DNA of 64,000 bases from Pasteurellaceae bacterium Orientalotternb1 (GTDB lineage Bacteria > Pseudomonadota > Gammaproteobacteria > Enterobacterales > Pasteurellaceae), in NCBI GenBank assembly GCA_011455275.1, contig CP015028.1:434001-498000 (forward strand), given 5' to 3'. Every line of letters begins with the position of its first letter. The first letter of the stretch is position 1. The translations under genes were made by a program, and so were the position numbers. A model generated the notes under the pieces. The model saw nothing but the letters and a program-made list of their open reading frames with translations, did no database searches and was not told where the DNA came from. Of this stretch, positions 7,990-18,105 are shown piece after piece.

Positions 7990-9837
7990 ATGACCACGCC
8001 AATGCCGTTAATTCATATTTTGCCACCACAGCTTGCCAACCAAATTGCCGCAGGGGAAGTGGTTGAGCGTCCTGCTTCAGTGGTCAAAGAGTTGGTCGAG
8101 AACAGCTTGGATGCGGGGGCGACGCTGATTCAGGTTGATATTGAGAAAGGCGGTTCGCAGTTGATCCGCATTCGTGATAACGGCTGCGGGATCGGCAAGC
8201 AGGATCTGGCATTGGCACTCGCTCGCCACGCCACCAGCAAAATCGCCACACTGGAAGATTTGGAAGCAATTTTAAGCCTAGGTTTTCGTGGTGAGGCGTT
8301 GGCGAGTATCAGCTCGGTGTCGCGTTTGACGCTCACTTCCCGCCCCGAATATCAAATAGAGGCGTGGCAAGCCTATACCCAAGGGCGAGAAATGGCGGTA
8401 GAAATTCAACCTGCCTCGCACCCCGTTGGCACCACGATTGAAGTCGCCAACCTGTTTTTCAACACACCCGCCCGCCGTAAATTTTTACGCACCGACAAAA
8501 CGGAGTTTGCTCACATTGATGAAGTGCTTCGCCGCATTGCGTTGGCGAAGCCGAATGTGACCTTTATTCTGACCCACAACGACAAAAAAATCCGCCACTA
8601 CAAAGCAGTCGCAAGTCAAAACATTGAGCAGCAGCAAAAGCGGGTAGCGGCGATTTGTGGCGAAGATTTTATCCAAAATGCGACGCATATCGACTGGCAA
8701 CACGGCGATTTGCACTTGTATGGCTGGGTCGGTTCGCCTTATTTTGTGCGTCCGCAAAATGATCTCTGTTACAGCTATGTCAATGGGCGGATGATGCGGG
8801 ATAAAACCATCAATCACGCCATTCGCCAAGCCTACGGCGACAGTCTGCCGAAAGAAACTTACCCTGCGTTTGTGCTGTTTTTAGATCTCGACCCGAGTTA
8901 TGTCGATGTGAATGTGCATCCTGCCAAGCACGAGGTTCGTTTTCATCAAGGGCGATTGGTACACGATTTCATCTATCAAGGCGTGCTGAATGCGGTGCAA
9001 GGCACGGAAAAATTACCTCTCGCCAATGAAGTGGGTGAGCCGATGCCGACTTATGTGGTGGACACTAACGTGAGAGCGTCAGGTCGTAATATTTTTGCCA
9101 GTGAATACGGTGCGAAGCCATCGGTAAATCATTATGGTGGTGGACAGCGAGCGTGGCAGTCTGCCCGAGAAAGCGTTAGCAAAAGCGAGCAGAAATGGTA
9201 TGGCGAGCTGCTTGGCGGCGGTAACAAGCGGTCAGATTCGGCAAACATTTTGCAAATCGACACGCCAGCCAATGTGCAAAATCCCCCGAAAAATCCACCG
9301 CTGGCAATGGCTGAAATCCAACCAACAGGGCATTGCCAAGCCCTTGCTATCGTGCAAAATCAAGCGGTGTTGCTGAAACAGGGGAACGATTTTTACCTTG
9401 TTAGCTTGCAAAAATTGGCAAAGCTAAGATTGCAAATTCAACTGGAAAAAGGAGAGAGCCAAAGTTTGCTGATCCCGCTCTCTATCAGCTTGGATCAGGA
9501 TCAAGCCGCACGGTTACAGCAGTTAGAAAAAGAACTGATGGCGATCGGCTTTGCGTTCCAAACAAAACAGTGGCAAGGGCAAACCCGCTTGGCGATTTTG
9601 CAAGTGCCAAGCAGCTTGCGTGAGCAGAATTTGCAGCAACTGCTGCTGAAATTGCTGGCGGAACAAGCGGTCAGTTGCGTGGCATTTTTTGCAAAAAATT
9701 GTGTGGATCTAACCGCTTGCAGCCTTGCGGAAGCCGTGAATTTGCTGGCGGAAGCAGAGCAATCGGCACAGGGTAAACGCCTTCTTGAACAGTGGAAGAT
9801 TGCGGTCGATTTTACGGACTATCTTAAATTAATGTAA
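7990..9837 (+). CDS. mutL: DNA mismatch repair protein MutL
   Basis: ATP-dependent matchmaker between MutS and MutH in methyl-directed mismatch repair. The N-terminal GHKL ATPase (about 1-330) shows DNGCGI and the [10 protein letters not shown] motif. A variable linker (about 340-425) precedes the C-terminal dimerisation domain. No DQHAxxE-type endonuclease motif is visible in the C-terminal domain, as expected where MutH does the nicking. The linker is encoded partly by USS copies (for example at about 9226-9258). The start is ATG 7990; a second ATG lies four codons in. Confidence 0.96.
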   Translation: MTTPMPLIHILPPQLANQIAAGEVVERPASVVKELVENSLDAGATLIQVDIEKGGSQLIRIRDNGCGIGKQDLALALARHATSKIATLEDLEAILSLGFRGEALASISSVSRLTLTSRPEYQIEAWQAYTQGREMAVEIQPASHPVGTTIEVANLFFNTPARRKFLRTDKTEFAHIDEVLRRIALAKPNVTFILTHNDKKIRHYKAVASQNIEQQQKRVAAICGEDFIQNATHIDWQHGDLHLYGWVGSPYFVRPQNDLCYSYVNGRMMRDKTINHAIRQAYGDSLPKETYPAFVLFLDLDPSYVDVNVHPAKHEVRFHQGRLVHDFIYQGVLNAVQGTEKLPLANEVGEPMPTYVVDTNVRASGRNIFASEYGAKPSVNHYGGGQRAWQSARESVSKSEQKWYGELLGGGNKRSDSANILQIDTPANVQNPPKNPPLAMAEIQPTGHCQALAIVQNQAVLLKQGNDFYLVSLQKLAKLRLQIQLEKGESQSLLIPLSISLDQDQAARLQQLEKELMAIGFAFQTKQWQGQTRLAILQVPSSLREQNLQQLLLKLLAEQAVSCVAFFAKNCVDLTACSLAEAVNLLAEAEQSAQGKRLLEQWKIAVDFTDYLKLM

Positions 9838-9956
9838 ATTTAACTCAATTTGGCAGAAAAATGTGGGGTACTGCACATTTTTGAAAATTGCTTGCTGACA
9901 ACCGATTAAAAATCACTAGACTTGCGTATAGTTTTGAATTTTAAGAGATAAATCTA

Positions 9957-10781
9957 ATGCAAGAGCCATATCATTTCCCCGATTTGGCGTCCATTCGCAT
10001 TTTGCAAATAACCGACCCGCATTTATTTACAAGCGAAGATGGACAGCTGCTCGGTGTGCCGACAATCCGCAGTTTTGGGGCGGTGTTAAACGCTATTTTG
10101 CGGGAGCCTTTCCAATATGATTTTATTTTAGCCACGGGCGATTTAGTCCAAGATCATAATCGAGAGGCATATCATCGTTTTGCCAATATGGTGAAACCCT
10201 TAGCTAAGCCGATTTTTTGGGTGGAAGGTAACCATGATCTGCAGCCGCAGATGAGCAATGCGTTGTCGATGTACGCTCAAATTCAGCCACATAAACAGGT
10301 GCTGGCGGGCGAAAAATGGCAGGTGATTTTGCTGGATAGCCATTTGCCTGATCGACCAAAAGGCGAGTTGAGCCAAGCACAACTGAATTTCTTGGCAGAA
10401 AAATTGGCGGCGTATCCTGACCGTTATGCGTTGATTGTGTTGCATCACAATATTCTGCCAACCAATTCTGCGTGGCTTGATCAACATAGCCTTGCCAATG
10501 CCGATCAACTGGCGGACGTGTTAAGTGATTTTCCAAGGGTGAAAGGGATTTTGCATGGGCATATCCATCAAGAAGTGGATCAAATGTGGCACGGCTATCG
10601 TGTACTTGCCACGCCATCAACCTGCATTCAATTTAAACCGAATTGCGATAAATTTACCCTTGACCCAATCCCACAAGGTTGGCGAGAGCTGATTTTACAC
10701 CCCGACGGCACTATCGAGACCCAAGTCAAGCGGTTAGATTGCAACGATTTTTTACCCAATTTTAATGCACAGGGCTATTAA
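9957..10781 (+). CDS. cpdA: 3',5'-cyclic AMP phosphodiesterase
   Basis: Hydrolyses cAMP to AMP and so sets the signal read by CRP. The class III metallophosphoesterase ligands are all visible in 274 residues: Asp20 and His22 (TDPH), Asp62 (GDLVQD), Asn92 and His93 (GNHD), His163 (LHHN), and His202 and His204 (GHIH). In Pasteurellaceae cpdA (icc) influences competence and sugar regulons through cAMP, which fits the CRP-type sites elsewhere in the window. It is followed by a strong terminator shared with the convergent nitroreductase gene. Confidence 0.93.
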   Translation: MQEPYHFPDLASIRILQITDPHLFTSEDGQLLGVPTIRSFGAVLNAILREPFQYDFILATGDLVQDHNREAYHRFANMVKPLAKPIFWVEGNHDLQPQMSNALSMYAQIQPHKQVLAGEKWQVILLDSHLPDRPKGELSQAQLNFLAEKLAAYPDRYALIVLHHNILPTNSAWLDQHSLANADQLADVLSDFPRVKGILHGHIHQEVDQMWHGYRVLATPSTCIQFKPNCDKFTLDPIPQGWRELILHPDGTIETQVKRLDCNDFLPNFNAQGY

Positions 10782-10786
10782 AGAAT

Positions 10787-10816
10787 AAAAAAGGCGGAAT
10801 TAATTTCCGCCTTTTG
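10787..10816. terminator. bidirectional terminator, cpdA / nitroreductase
   Basis: AAGGCGGAA and TTCCGCCTT form a nine-base stem (10791-10799 with 10805-10813), flanked by an A-run on the left and a T-run on the right. It lies between convergent genes and can end both. Confidence 0.88.
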
Positions 10817-10823
10817 CTGTTTT

Positions 10824-11486
10824 CTATTCAACCCATTTCACAATCTGCTCGATGGTTTTACGGGCTTTTGGTTTGATTTCTTTGGCACGATAGCCAAAGG
10901 TTGCCATCACGGAAACGCCCCATTCGTTTGAATCAAATAAGCCTGCGTCAGCGAGTAATTGATTAACGGCTTGATAATCGAAACCTTCGATTGGGCAGCT
11001 ATCCACACCAATTGCAGCTGCACCTGTGAGCATATTGCCAAGAGCGATATAAGTTTGCTTGCATGCCCAATCAAACAGGGTGCGTTCGTTATCGCCTATG
11101 TTGGCTTCTTCATATTGGAATTTGCGATATTTTTCCACCACCATTGGCATCTGTTCTTCCGTTACGCCACGGCGAACCATAGATTCACGCAAGAATTCAG
11201 AATCATAGCGGGCGTTTTTCTTTGCCAAAATGACCACTAAATGGCTGCAATCATCGACTTGCGTTGTCATTCCCCAGCAAATGGGTTTGAGTTTTTGGCG
11301 AAGTTCAGGATTTTGAATGATCAAAAATTGCCACGGCTCTGAGCCGACAGAGCTTGGTGATAAACGAGCGAACTCTAAAATGGCGGCAAAATCATTGGCA
11401 GGGATTTGGCGAGTAGGATCATAATGGCGAGTAGAAGCTCGGCGGTGGAAGATCTCAATCATCTCTTCACATGTAATCAGAGGCAT
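10824..11486 (-). CDS. NAD(P)H-dependent nitroreductase family protein (NfsB-like)
   Basis: An FMN-dependent oxidoreductase of the nitroreductase superfamily, 220 residues. FMN-contact motifs are visible: RASTRHYDPTR near the N-terminus, SPSSVGSEPWQFLI, and GAAAIGVDSCPIEGFD toward the C-terminus. Physiological substrates in this family are rarely known; reduction of quinones or nitroaromatics is typical. The frame opens at 11510, but AAAGGAAAA sits seven bases before the ATG at 11486, so that start was chosen. Orphan gene, convergent with cpdA. Confidence 0.82.
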   Translation of the reverse strand: MPLITCEEMIEIFHRRASTRHYDPTRQIPANDFAAILEFARLSPSSVGSEPWQFLIIQNPELRQKLKPICWGMTTQVDDCSHLVVILAKKNARYDSEFLRESMVRRGVTEEQMPMVVEKYRKFQYEEANIGDNERTLFDWACKQTYIALGNMLTGAAAIGVDSCPIEGFDYQAVNQLLADAGLFDSNEWGVSVMATFGYRAKEIKPKARKTIEQIVKWVE

Positions 11487-11695
11487 AGTGTTTTCCTTTT
11501 GGTTCAACATAAAATAATGAATGGTACAACGGAATGGGGTTGAGTCACAAGCGGTCAGATCCGAGAAAAATTTTGCAAATTTTTACGTGCTACCCGTTTC
11601 AAAAAAAGATGAAATGGAGTATCTTTCACCCTTTCATAACTCTACGCAAACGGTTGCGAAAAGAGTCTTCACTTTCACTCCAAGGATCCCCAACT

Positions 11696-13117
11696 ATGTC
11701 GAATGCGATTGCCCGTGTGGCAAAATTGATTAGAGAGAATGATATTAAATTTGTTTTGCTCAAATTTACCGATATTAAAGGTAAAGAGCATGGTGTTTCC
11801 CTACCCGTTTCGTTGGTTGCCGATGATTTAGAAGATCTGTTTGAAGACGGCAAAATGTTTGACGGTTCATCCGTTGAAGGTTGGAAAACCATTAACAAAG
11901 CCGATATGTTGTTAATGCCGATTCCTGAAACCGCCGTTGTTGACCCTTTCGCCCGCATTCCTACCTTGACTATCCGCTGTAGCATTTACGACCCAAACAC
12001 GATGCAAAGTTATGACCGTGACCCACGTTCAATTGCAATCCGTGCTGAAAACTATTTGAAATCAACGGGCATCGCAGACAGCGTGCTATTCGGGCCAGAA
12101 CCAGAGTTCTTCCTGTTTGATGATGTACGTTTTGGGATAGGAATGAATGGCAATTCCTACGAAGTTGATGATATTGAAGCCGCGTGGAATACCAATACGC
12201 ATTATGATGGCGGCAATAACGCTTATCGTCCACTGAAAAAAGGCGGTTACTGTGCCGTTGCCCCAAATGATACCGCTCACGATATTCGCTCTGAAATGTG
12301 CTTAATTATGGAAGAACTGGGCTTGGTCGTTGAAGCTCATCATCACGAAGTGGCAACGGCAGGGCAAAATGAAATTGCTTGCCGTTTTAATACATTGACG
12401 CTGAAAGCGGACGAAACCCAAATCTACAAATATGTGGTACAAAATGTAGCGGTTGAACACGGCAAAACCGCTTGTTTTATGCCAAAACCAATCACAGGAG
12501 ATAATGGTTCAGGTATGCACTGTAATATGTCGCTTTCTAAAGACGGTAAAAACGTGTTTATGGGCGATAAATATGCAGGTTTGTCTGAAACGGCGTTGTA
12601 CTACATTGGTGGTATTATCAAGCACGCCAAAGCCTTAAATGCATTTACCAACCCAAGCACTAATTCCTACAAACGACTAGTGCCTGGTTTTGAAGCCCCT
12701 GTGTTGTTGGCATATTCCGCAAGTAATCGTTCGGCATCGATCCGTATTCCTGCGGTCACTAGCCCGAAAGCAACGCGTGTGGAAGCCCGTTTTCCCGATC
12801 CATTAGCGAACCCATACTTAGCCTTTGCGGCGTTGTTAATGGCGGGTTTAGACGGTGTACTCAACAAAATTCACCCAGGCGATGCAATGGATAAAAACCT
12901 TTACGATCTTCCTCCTGAAGAATTGAAAGAAATTCCAGCGGTGGCAAGTTCGTTAGAAGAAGCATTAGATAGCCTTGAACAAGACTCTGAATTTTTAACT
13001 AAAGGTAGCGTGTTCAGCAAAGAATTTATTGAGGCTTACATTGGGATTCGCCGCAAAGAAGTGGAGCGTTTAAATATGACGCCACATCCAGTGGAATTTG
13101 AAATGTATTATGCTTAA
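11696..13117 (+). CDS. glnA: glutamine synthetase type I
   Basis: Makes glutamine from glutamate and ammonia; a dodecameric cytoplasmic enzyme. The product is 473 residues. The N-terminal beta-grasp ([10 protein letters not shown]), the [11 protein letters not shown] active-site strand, [12 protein letters not shown] and the C-terminal adenylylation site NLYDLPPEE with Tyr403 are present, so control by GlnE adenylylation is likely. The frame is open 54 codons further upstream, but that part runs through a USS and lacks family similarity; CAAGGAT at 11681-11687 supports ATG 11696. No NtrBC genes follow, unlike in E. coli. Confidence 0.97.
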   Translation: MSNAIARVAKLIRENDIKFVLLKFTDIKGKEHGVSLPVSLVADDLEDLFEDGKMFDGSSVEGWKTINKADMLLMPIPETAVVDPFARIPTLTIRCSIYDPNTMQSYDRDPRSIAIRAENYLKSTGIADSVLFGPEPEFFLFDDVRFGIGMNGNSYEVDDIEAAWNTNTHYDGGNNAYRPLKKGGYCAVAPNDTAHDIRSEMCLIMEELGLVVEAHHHEVATAGQNEIACRFNTLTLKADETQIYKYVVQNVAVEHGKTACFMPKPITGDNGSGMHCNMSLSKDGKNVFMGDKYAGLSETALYYIGGIIKHAKALNAFTNPSTNSYKRLVPGFEAPVLLAYSASNRSASIRIPAVTSPKATRVEARFPDPLANPYLAFAALLMAGLDGVLNKIHPGDAMDKNLYDLPPEELKEIPAVASSLEEALDSLEQDSEFLTKGSVFSKEFIEAYIGIRRKEVERLNMTPHPVEFEMYYA

Positions 13118-13139
13118 TACTTTCTTAAGTAAATCCTGA

Positions 13140-13145
13140 TATAAT
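13140..13145 (+). promoter_or_regulatory. extended -10 promoter between glnA and the CDF transporter
   Basis: TGATATAAT (13137-13145) is a perfect extended -10 element. Transcription would start near 13152, at the first base of the glnA terminator stem. The new transcript would thus begin with the terminator hairpin, then the U-run, then the transporter's ribosome site. Confidence 0.6.
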
Positions 13146-13148
13146 TCA

Positions 13149-13180
13149 AAACGGTGGAATTTCTCCACCGTTATTTTTTT
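13149..13180 (+). terminator. glnA terminator
   Basis: ACGGTGGA-ATT-TCTCCACCGT stem followed by TATTTTTTT. It lies 32 bases after the glnA stop. The downstream gene starts only 13 bases beyond its T-run. Confidence 0.88.
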
Positions 13181-13192
13181 AAAGGAAAGCAA

Positions 13193-14116
13193 ATGAATAA
13201 TATCGATTTTCATTACCACCACACTCCCCATCATAAAATCCAAACTCAATCGAAAAAAACATTGTGGATTTCATTAATTTTAACAACCCTTTTTGCCTTC
13301 TTAGAATTATTTGGTGGCATTTTTAGTGGATCTCTTGCCCTAATATCGGATTCATTTCATATGTTTTCCGATGTATTGGCACTATTATTAAGTATGGTTG
13401 CAATTTATTATGCTGCGAAAAAACCAAATAATAAATTTACCTACGGATATGTTCGTTTTGAAATTATTGCTGCATTACTTAATGGCATTGCTTTAATTAT
13501 TATTGGTGCGGGAATTCTATATGAAGGTGTTGCTCGCTTAATTAATCCTGTCGAAATTGATTTCACTTTAATGATGACCATTGCGGTTATTGGCTTAATG
13601 ATCAATATTGTGCTGACCGTCGTGTTAATGCGAAGCCTTAAAGCAGAAAACAATCTCAATATTAAAAGTGCCTTATGGCATTTTTTAGGGGATTTATTTA
13701 ACTCGGTCGGGATTATTATTGCCGCATTACTGATTAAATGGACGGGCATTATTGAAATTGATGCGATTGTTAGTTTGATTGTGAGTGTCATTATCTGCTT
13801 TGGTGGTTATAAAATCTGTAAAGCGGCATTCTTTATTTTAATGGAAGCCGTGCCAGATGAATTAAATTGCGAAGACATTCATCAAACGATTTTAGCCGTT
13901 GATGGCGTAAAAGAGATTCACGAATTTCATTTATGGAGTGTGACGGAAAAAGAATATAGCCTATCTTTCCACGTATTATTGAATTGTTATGATAATATCA
14001 ATGATTATGAAATCATTAAACAAATTAGCGATACGTTAAAAACCAAACACAATATTGAGCACGTTACTATTCAAATTGAAAATCCAGCAATTAACGATCA
14101 TCACGAACAGCATTAA
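13193..14116 (+). CDS. cation diffusion facilitator (zinc/divalent metal exporter)
   Basis: A proton-coupled divalent-cation exporter of the inner membrane, 307 residues. Six membrane helices are followed by a cytoplasmic domain (about 210-295). Metal-site signatures are SDSFHMFSD in helix 2 and HFLGD in helix 5, i.e. the HxxxD arrangement of zinc-preferring members. A His-rich N-terminus (HYHHTPHH) and His-rich C-terminus (HHEQH) support a zinc-like substrate. AAAGGAAAG six bases before ATG 13193 fixes the start; the longer frame from 13154 runs back into the glnA terminator. It resembles ZitB/CzcD but I leave the symbol open. Confidence 0.85.
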   Translation: MNNIDFHYHHTPHHKIQTQSKKTLWISLILTTLFAFLELFGGIFSGSLALISDSFHMFSDVLALLLSMVAIYYAAKKPNNKFTYGYVRFEIIAALLNGIALIIIGAGILYEGVARLINPVEIDFTLMMTIAVIGLMINIVLTVVLMRSLKAENNLNIKSALWHFLGDLFNSVGIIIAALLIKWTGIIEIDAIVSLIVSVIICFGGYKICKAAFFILMEAVPDELNCEDIHQTILAVDGVKEIHEFHLWSVTEKEYSLSFHVLLNCYDNINDYEIIKQISDTLKTKHNIEHVTIQIENPAINDHHEQH

Positions 14117-14121
14117 CCCAT

Positions 14122-14151
14122 AAAAAACGTTGCTGAAAGGCAACGTTTTTT
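14122..14151. terminator. bidirectional terminator, CDF gene / thioesterase gene
   Basis: AAAACGTTGC-TGAAAG-GCAACGTTTTTT hairpin with A- and T-runs on its two sides, lying between convergent genes. Confidence 0.88.
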
Positions 14152-14155
14152 CTTC

Positions 14156-14584
14156 TCATTTTTGCTTATCTTTTTCTAGCAAGCGAACCGATAAACGAGC
14201 TACGCTACACAAGCGGTCAGTTTCATCAAAAATTTCAACATTCCACACTTGACTGTCTCTGCCCAAATGCAACGGCGTGGCTTTGCCTGTTGCTTTGCCT
14301 TGTTTCACCGCTTTTAAGTGGCTGATATTCAGTTCCGTTCCCACGGGAATTTGATTGTCTTCGGCAGACAACAACGCCGCCGCTGAACCGAGGGTTTCGG
14401 CAAGGGTGGCACTAATTCCGCCGTGCAACAAGCCAAATGGTTGAGTCGTGCGATGATCGACTGGCACCGTAGCCGCTAAAAAATCATCGCCTCGAGCGGT
14501 AAATTCAATGCCCAGATGCGACACCGCCGAGTGTTGACACAGTTGATTTAATTGAGAGAGTGAGAGCGATTTTTTCCAGATCAT
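14156..14584 (-). CDS. hotdog-fold acyl-CoA thioesterase (MenI/YdiI type)
   Basis: A 142-residue hotdog thioesterase closely resembling H. influenzae HI1161 and E. coli YdiI (MenI), which hydrolyses 1,4-dihydroxy-2-naphthoyl-CoA in menaquinone synthesis. The family core is present: VDHRTTQPFGLLHGGISATLAETLGS-type sequence around residues 40-65 with the catalytic Glu after HGG. Its ATG overlaps the stop of the upstream oxidoreductase gene (TAATG), so the two are probably coupled, as ydiI and ydiJ are neighbours in E. coli. The frame extending to 14725 lies inside that upstream gene. menB occurs at 31.5 kb, but not in the same operon. Confidence 0.88.
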   Translation of the reverse strand: MIWKKSLSLSQLNQLCQHSAVSHLGIEFTARGDDFLAATVPVDHRTTQPFGLLHGGISATLAETLGSAAALLSAEDNQIPVGTELNISHLKAVKQGKATGKATPLHLGRDSQVWNVEIFDETDRLCSVARLSVRLLEKDKQK

Positions 14585-17500
14585 TATGTTTCCTGAATTA
14601 TACTTAACAACGCCTGCACAGGGTGCTTCAACACTTGATGCTCCATTCGTTTCACTTGGCTGCGGCAGGAGTAGCCAGTGGCGAGGCAGCGGGCGAGATC
14701 TTTGCCTTGCAATTTTTTCTGCCACGATTGAGCGTAAATTGCTTTCGACATCGCAATGTGCTTAGTTTCGTGTCCGAATGTACCCGCCATTCCGCAACAG
14801 CCCGTGGTTTCTAGGCTAAGTTGTTCGCCAAAGTGAGCGAAAATCTGCTGCCACTGTTTGTTGCTGTTTGGCAAAGCGGTGGATTCGGTGCAATGGGAGA
14901 AGAGATGCCATTGCAAGCGGTCAGATCTTGCTGAAATTTTGCAATCCGCCAAGCGACCGTTTTGCAGCTGTTTCAACAACCATTCGTGTGCCAGAAGCAC
15001 TTCAAACTCGCCCCGTTTTTCTTTCAAAATCTCTTTATATTCTTCCCGATAAATTAAGGTAAGAGCGGGATCGACCCCGACCATCGCTACGCCCAATTTC
15101 GCTACTCGGCTGAGGAAATCCGCTTGGTGTTGGGCGGTGCGGGCGAATTTCGCCAAAAAGCCCTTGACCTGTTGAGCCTTGCCACTTGGGTTAAACGGCA
15201 GCACAATCGGTTTGAAACCGAGTTTTTGGCAGAGCTGCACGAAGTCCGCCACCACGTTGGCATCGTAATAAGAGGTGAACGGATCTTGCACCACAAAAAT
15301 GCAATTTTCTGCCGAAATCTGACCGCTTGTAAGGCACAGCTCAAGCTGTTCAAGGCTCTCGCCTTGATAGCCGATTTCCACTAACTGCTGTTGCAAAGTT
15401 GGCACCGACAAGGCAGGCAAGTCGACCATTCCGATAGTTTTGCTCGCCACCGTTTCGGCAATTTGATTGGTGCTGAAGAAATTGAACAGCTTCGGGGCTT
15501 TTGCCATCAGTGGGGCGACAAATTCCAAATTTGCCACCACGTGATCTTTCAATGGGCGGAAATAGCGTTGGTGATACACCGCATTAAATTGAGCACGGAA
15601 GGTCGGCACATCAATTTTGATCGGGCATTGGCTGGCACAGGCTTTGCACGCCAAGCAGGTTTCCATCGCAGCTTTGACTTCGTGAGAAAAATCGTACTCA
15701 CGGCGTTTTTGCCATTGATTTCGCACTTTTTGGGCAAATTCGACTAATTTTGTACCGCTTGTGGTTTGGCGAAAAATCAGTTCGTTCGGCGAAATGTGGT
15801 GTTTGGCAAGCAACCGCAGCCATTCCCGCACCAACGCAGCTCGCCCTTTCGGTGAAAACAGACGGTTGCCCGACACTTTCATTGACGGGCACATCGTGCT
15901 ATGGACATCGAAATTGAAGCACAAGCCGTTGCCATTACAATTCATCGCCCCCTTAAAACTTTCCCGCACGTGAATCGGGATTTGGCGGTCGAAATCGGCT
16001 CGCATTGTGGAATCAATCGCATAAAGCGACTGCTCACAATCTAATGGTGTGCAGATTTTGCCTGGGTTCAAGCGATTTTGTGGATCAAAAAGTTGTTTGA
16101 TGTACCGCAACTCTCGCCACAAGGTTTCACCAAAGAACCGCTCGCCATAGGCGGAACGCATTCCTTTGCCGTGCTCGCCCCAAATCAAGCCGCCGTATTT
16201 GGCGGTGAGTTCAGCCACTTGGTCGGAAATCTGTTTAAATTTCTGCACCTGCTCACGATCGCATAAATCAAGAGCAGGGCGAACGTGCAACACCCCTGCA
16301 TCGACGTGTCCGAACATTCCGTATTCCAAGCCGTTGTCGTCTAATAACTGGCGGAACTCGGCGATGTAATCGGCGAGATTTTCAGGCGGCACGCAGGTGT
16401 CTTCCACAAAGGCAATTGGCTTCGCCCAGCCTTTTGCATTACCAAGCAAACCAACGGCTTTTTTCCGCATGGCGTAGATTTTTTCGATGGAATCAAGATC
16501 GTTGCAAATTTGATAGCCGATCAGACCGCTTGTTCCTTCGGCAATTTTGCGATCCAACGCAGCACAAAGATCGGCAACTCGCTGCTCATTCTCTGTTTGA
16601 TCATTCGAAGCATATTCCACAATGTTCAGTCCGAGAATTTCTTCGCTTTCTTCTTTTAACAGATCGGAAACGGAATGCCATACAATATCTTGCTTCGCCA
16701 AATTCAGTACTTTGGAATCGACGGTTTCCACAGACAACGCATTAGCTTGCAACATAAACGGGGCAGAACGCAACGCTGCATCGAAGGCGTTATATTTCAC
16801 ATTGATGAGCGTGCGATATTGCGGAATGGGTAGTAAATTGAGCGTGGCTTCGCAAATAAACGCGAGCGAGCCTTCGGAACCCGTTAAAATGCGGGTGAGA
16901 TTAAACACGGTTTCATCATTATTGAACACATTTTTCAGATCGTAGCCCGTCAAAAAGCGATTGAGCTGCGGTAGATCTCGTAGCACCATTGGACGCAATT
17001 CACGGCAGCGTTCAAAGACTTCACGATGTAGCCGTTTGCCGTGGAAGGACAAATTCAAACGGTCTAAATTTGCAAAAAAATCGTCGGAACTGACCGCTTG
17101 TGTTTCTAAAATTTCACCATTGATCAGCACCGATTTCAGCCCAAGCACGTGATCGGAGGTTTTACCATATTGCAATGAGCCTTGCCCAGACGCATCGGTG
17201 TTGATCATTCCGCCCAAGGTAGCACGGTTGCTGGTGGAAAGCTCGGGCGAGAAAAACAGCCCGTACGGTTTGAGAAATTGATTCAGCTGATCTTTCACCA
17301 CGCCCGCTTGCACCCGCACCCAACGCTGTTCCACATTCAGCTCAAGAATTTGATTCAGATGGCGGGAGAGATCGACAATGATATTGTTATTCAACGATTG
17401 TCCGTTAGTCCCAGTGCCGCCCCCCGTGCGGTAAAGGTGAGCGATTGAAACGGCGGCTTTTGGGCGAGCTTGGTCAAAATCACGACATCGGCAACAGATT

Positions 17501-17675
17501 TCGGGAAAACAATCGCCTGCGGCATTTGCTGATAAACGCTGTTATCGGTGGCAAGGGTTAGGCGGTCGCCATAGCTTGAAGCAATATCGCCGCTAAAATG
17601 TTGTGCTTGCAAAGCAGTGAGAAAGCGTTTAACGGTAGGATCAAGTTGCGGTGTGTTTGCTAAACGTGGAATCAT
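14584..17675 (-). pseudogene. ydiJ: YdiJ-like FAD/Fe-S D-2-hydroxyacid dehydrogenase, frameshifted
   Basis: A homologue of E. coli YdiJ split into two frames: 94 codons (17675-17391) and about 936 codons (to 14584), together about 1030 residues, the family's full length. The break is in the FAD-binding RGGGTGTNGQ motif: the run of C at 17420-17425 (six G on the coding strand) needs one more G to read through. Everything else is intact: GGMINTDASGQGSL, HVDAGVLHVRP, the CNGNGLC and CLACKACASQCP iron-sulphur cysteines, and a GCCGMAG CCG domain. Either a fresh null mutation, a variable homopolymer, or a sequencing error. A start at the downstream piece would lack half of the FAD site. Confidence 0.9.
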
Positions 17676-18105
17676 AATTATAAGGAATCTTTAAAATCAC
17701 TGGCGAAATAGTAGCAAGATTTGTGGGCAGATTTAAGATTTTTGTACAGAAATTTTGGATTGTTAGGTTTAACGGAAATGTGCTTTATTCGTATTATTTA
17801 TTTTATAATATGATATTAATACATTTAGGGAATAAATGGTTATTGAACGGTTAAAAAATCAGCAATAAGATGATTGTCAGATTTTTTAACATTTTGGTTT
17901 AAAAAGTAGGCTGTTTTTAGGTTGCATTACATTTTTTTACAAAAGTTCAGTGTGCTTATGAGTATTTTTTGATAGAATGACTCGGAATTCTAGACCTTCT
18001 TTAATCTACTTTTAGGTTTAGAAGGATTTAACCTTAACATTAAATCGCAGTTTGATTGGTGTTAAATACTTTTATCTCGTAAGACGATAATATGAGGACT
18101 TAAAA
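17676..18105 (+). promoter_or_regulatory. ompA upstream region and long leader
   Basis: A 430-base AT-rich gap between the divergent ydiJ-like gene and ompA. It has a TATAAT at 17814-17819 and a TAGAAT near 17973, either of which might serve as a -10. A stem CCTTCT (17995-18000) with AGAAGG (18020-18025) lies about 80 bases before ompA, compatible with the long structured 5' leaders typical of ompA messages. I see no gene in it. Confidence 0.45.

Noticed and set aside
14156..14725. Longer thioesterase start at 14725
   Set aside because: The extension lies inside the ydiJ-like gene in another frame, and the ATG at 14584 overlaps that gene's stop as in coupled genes.
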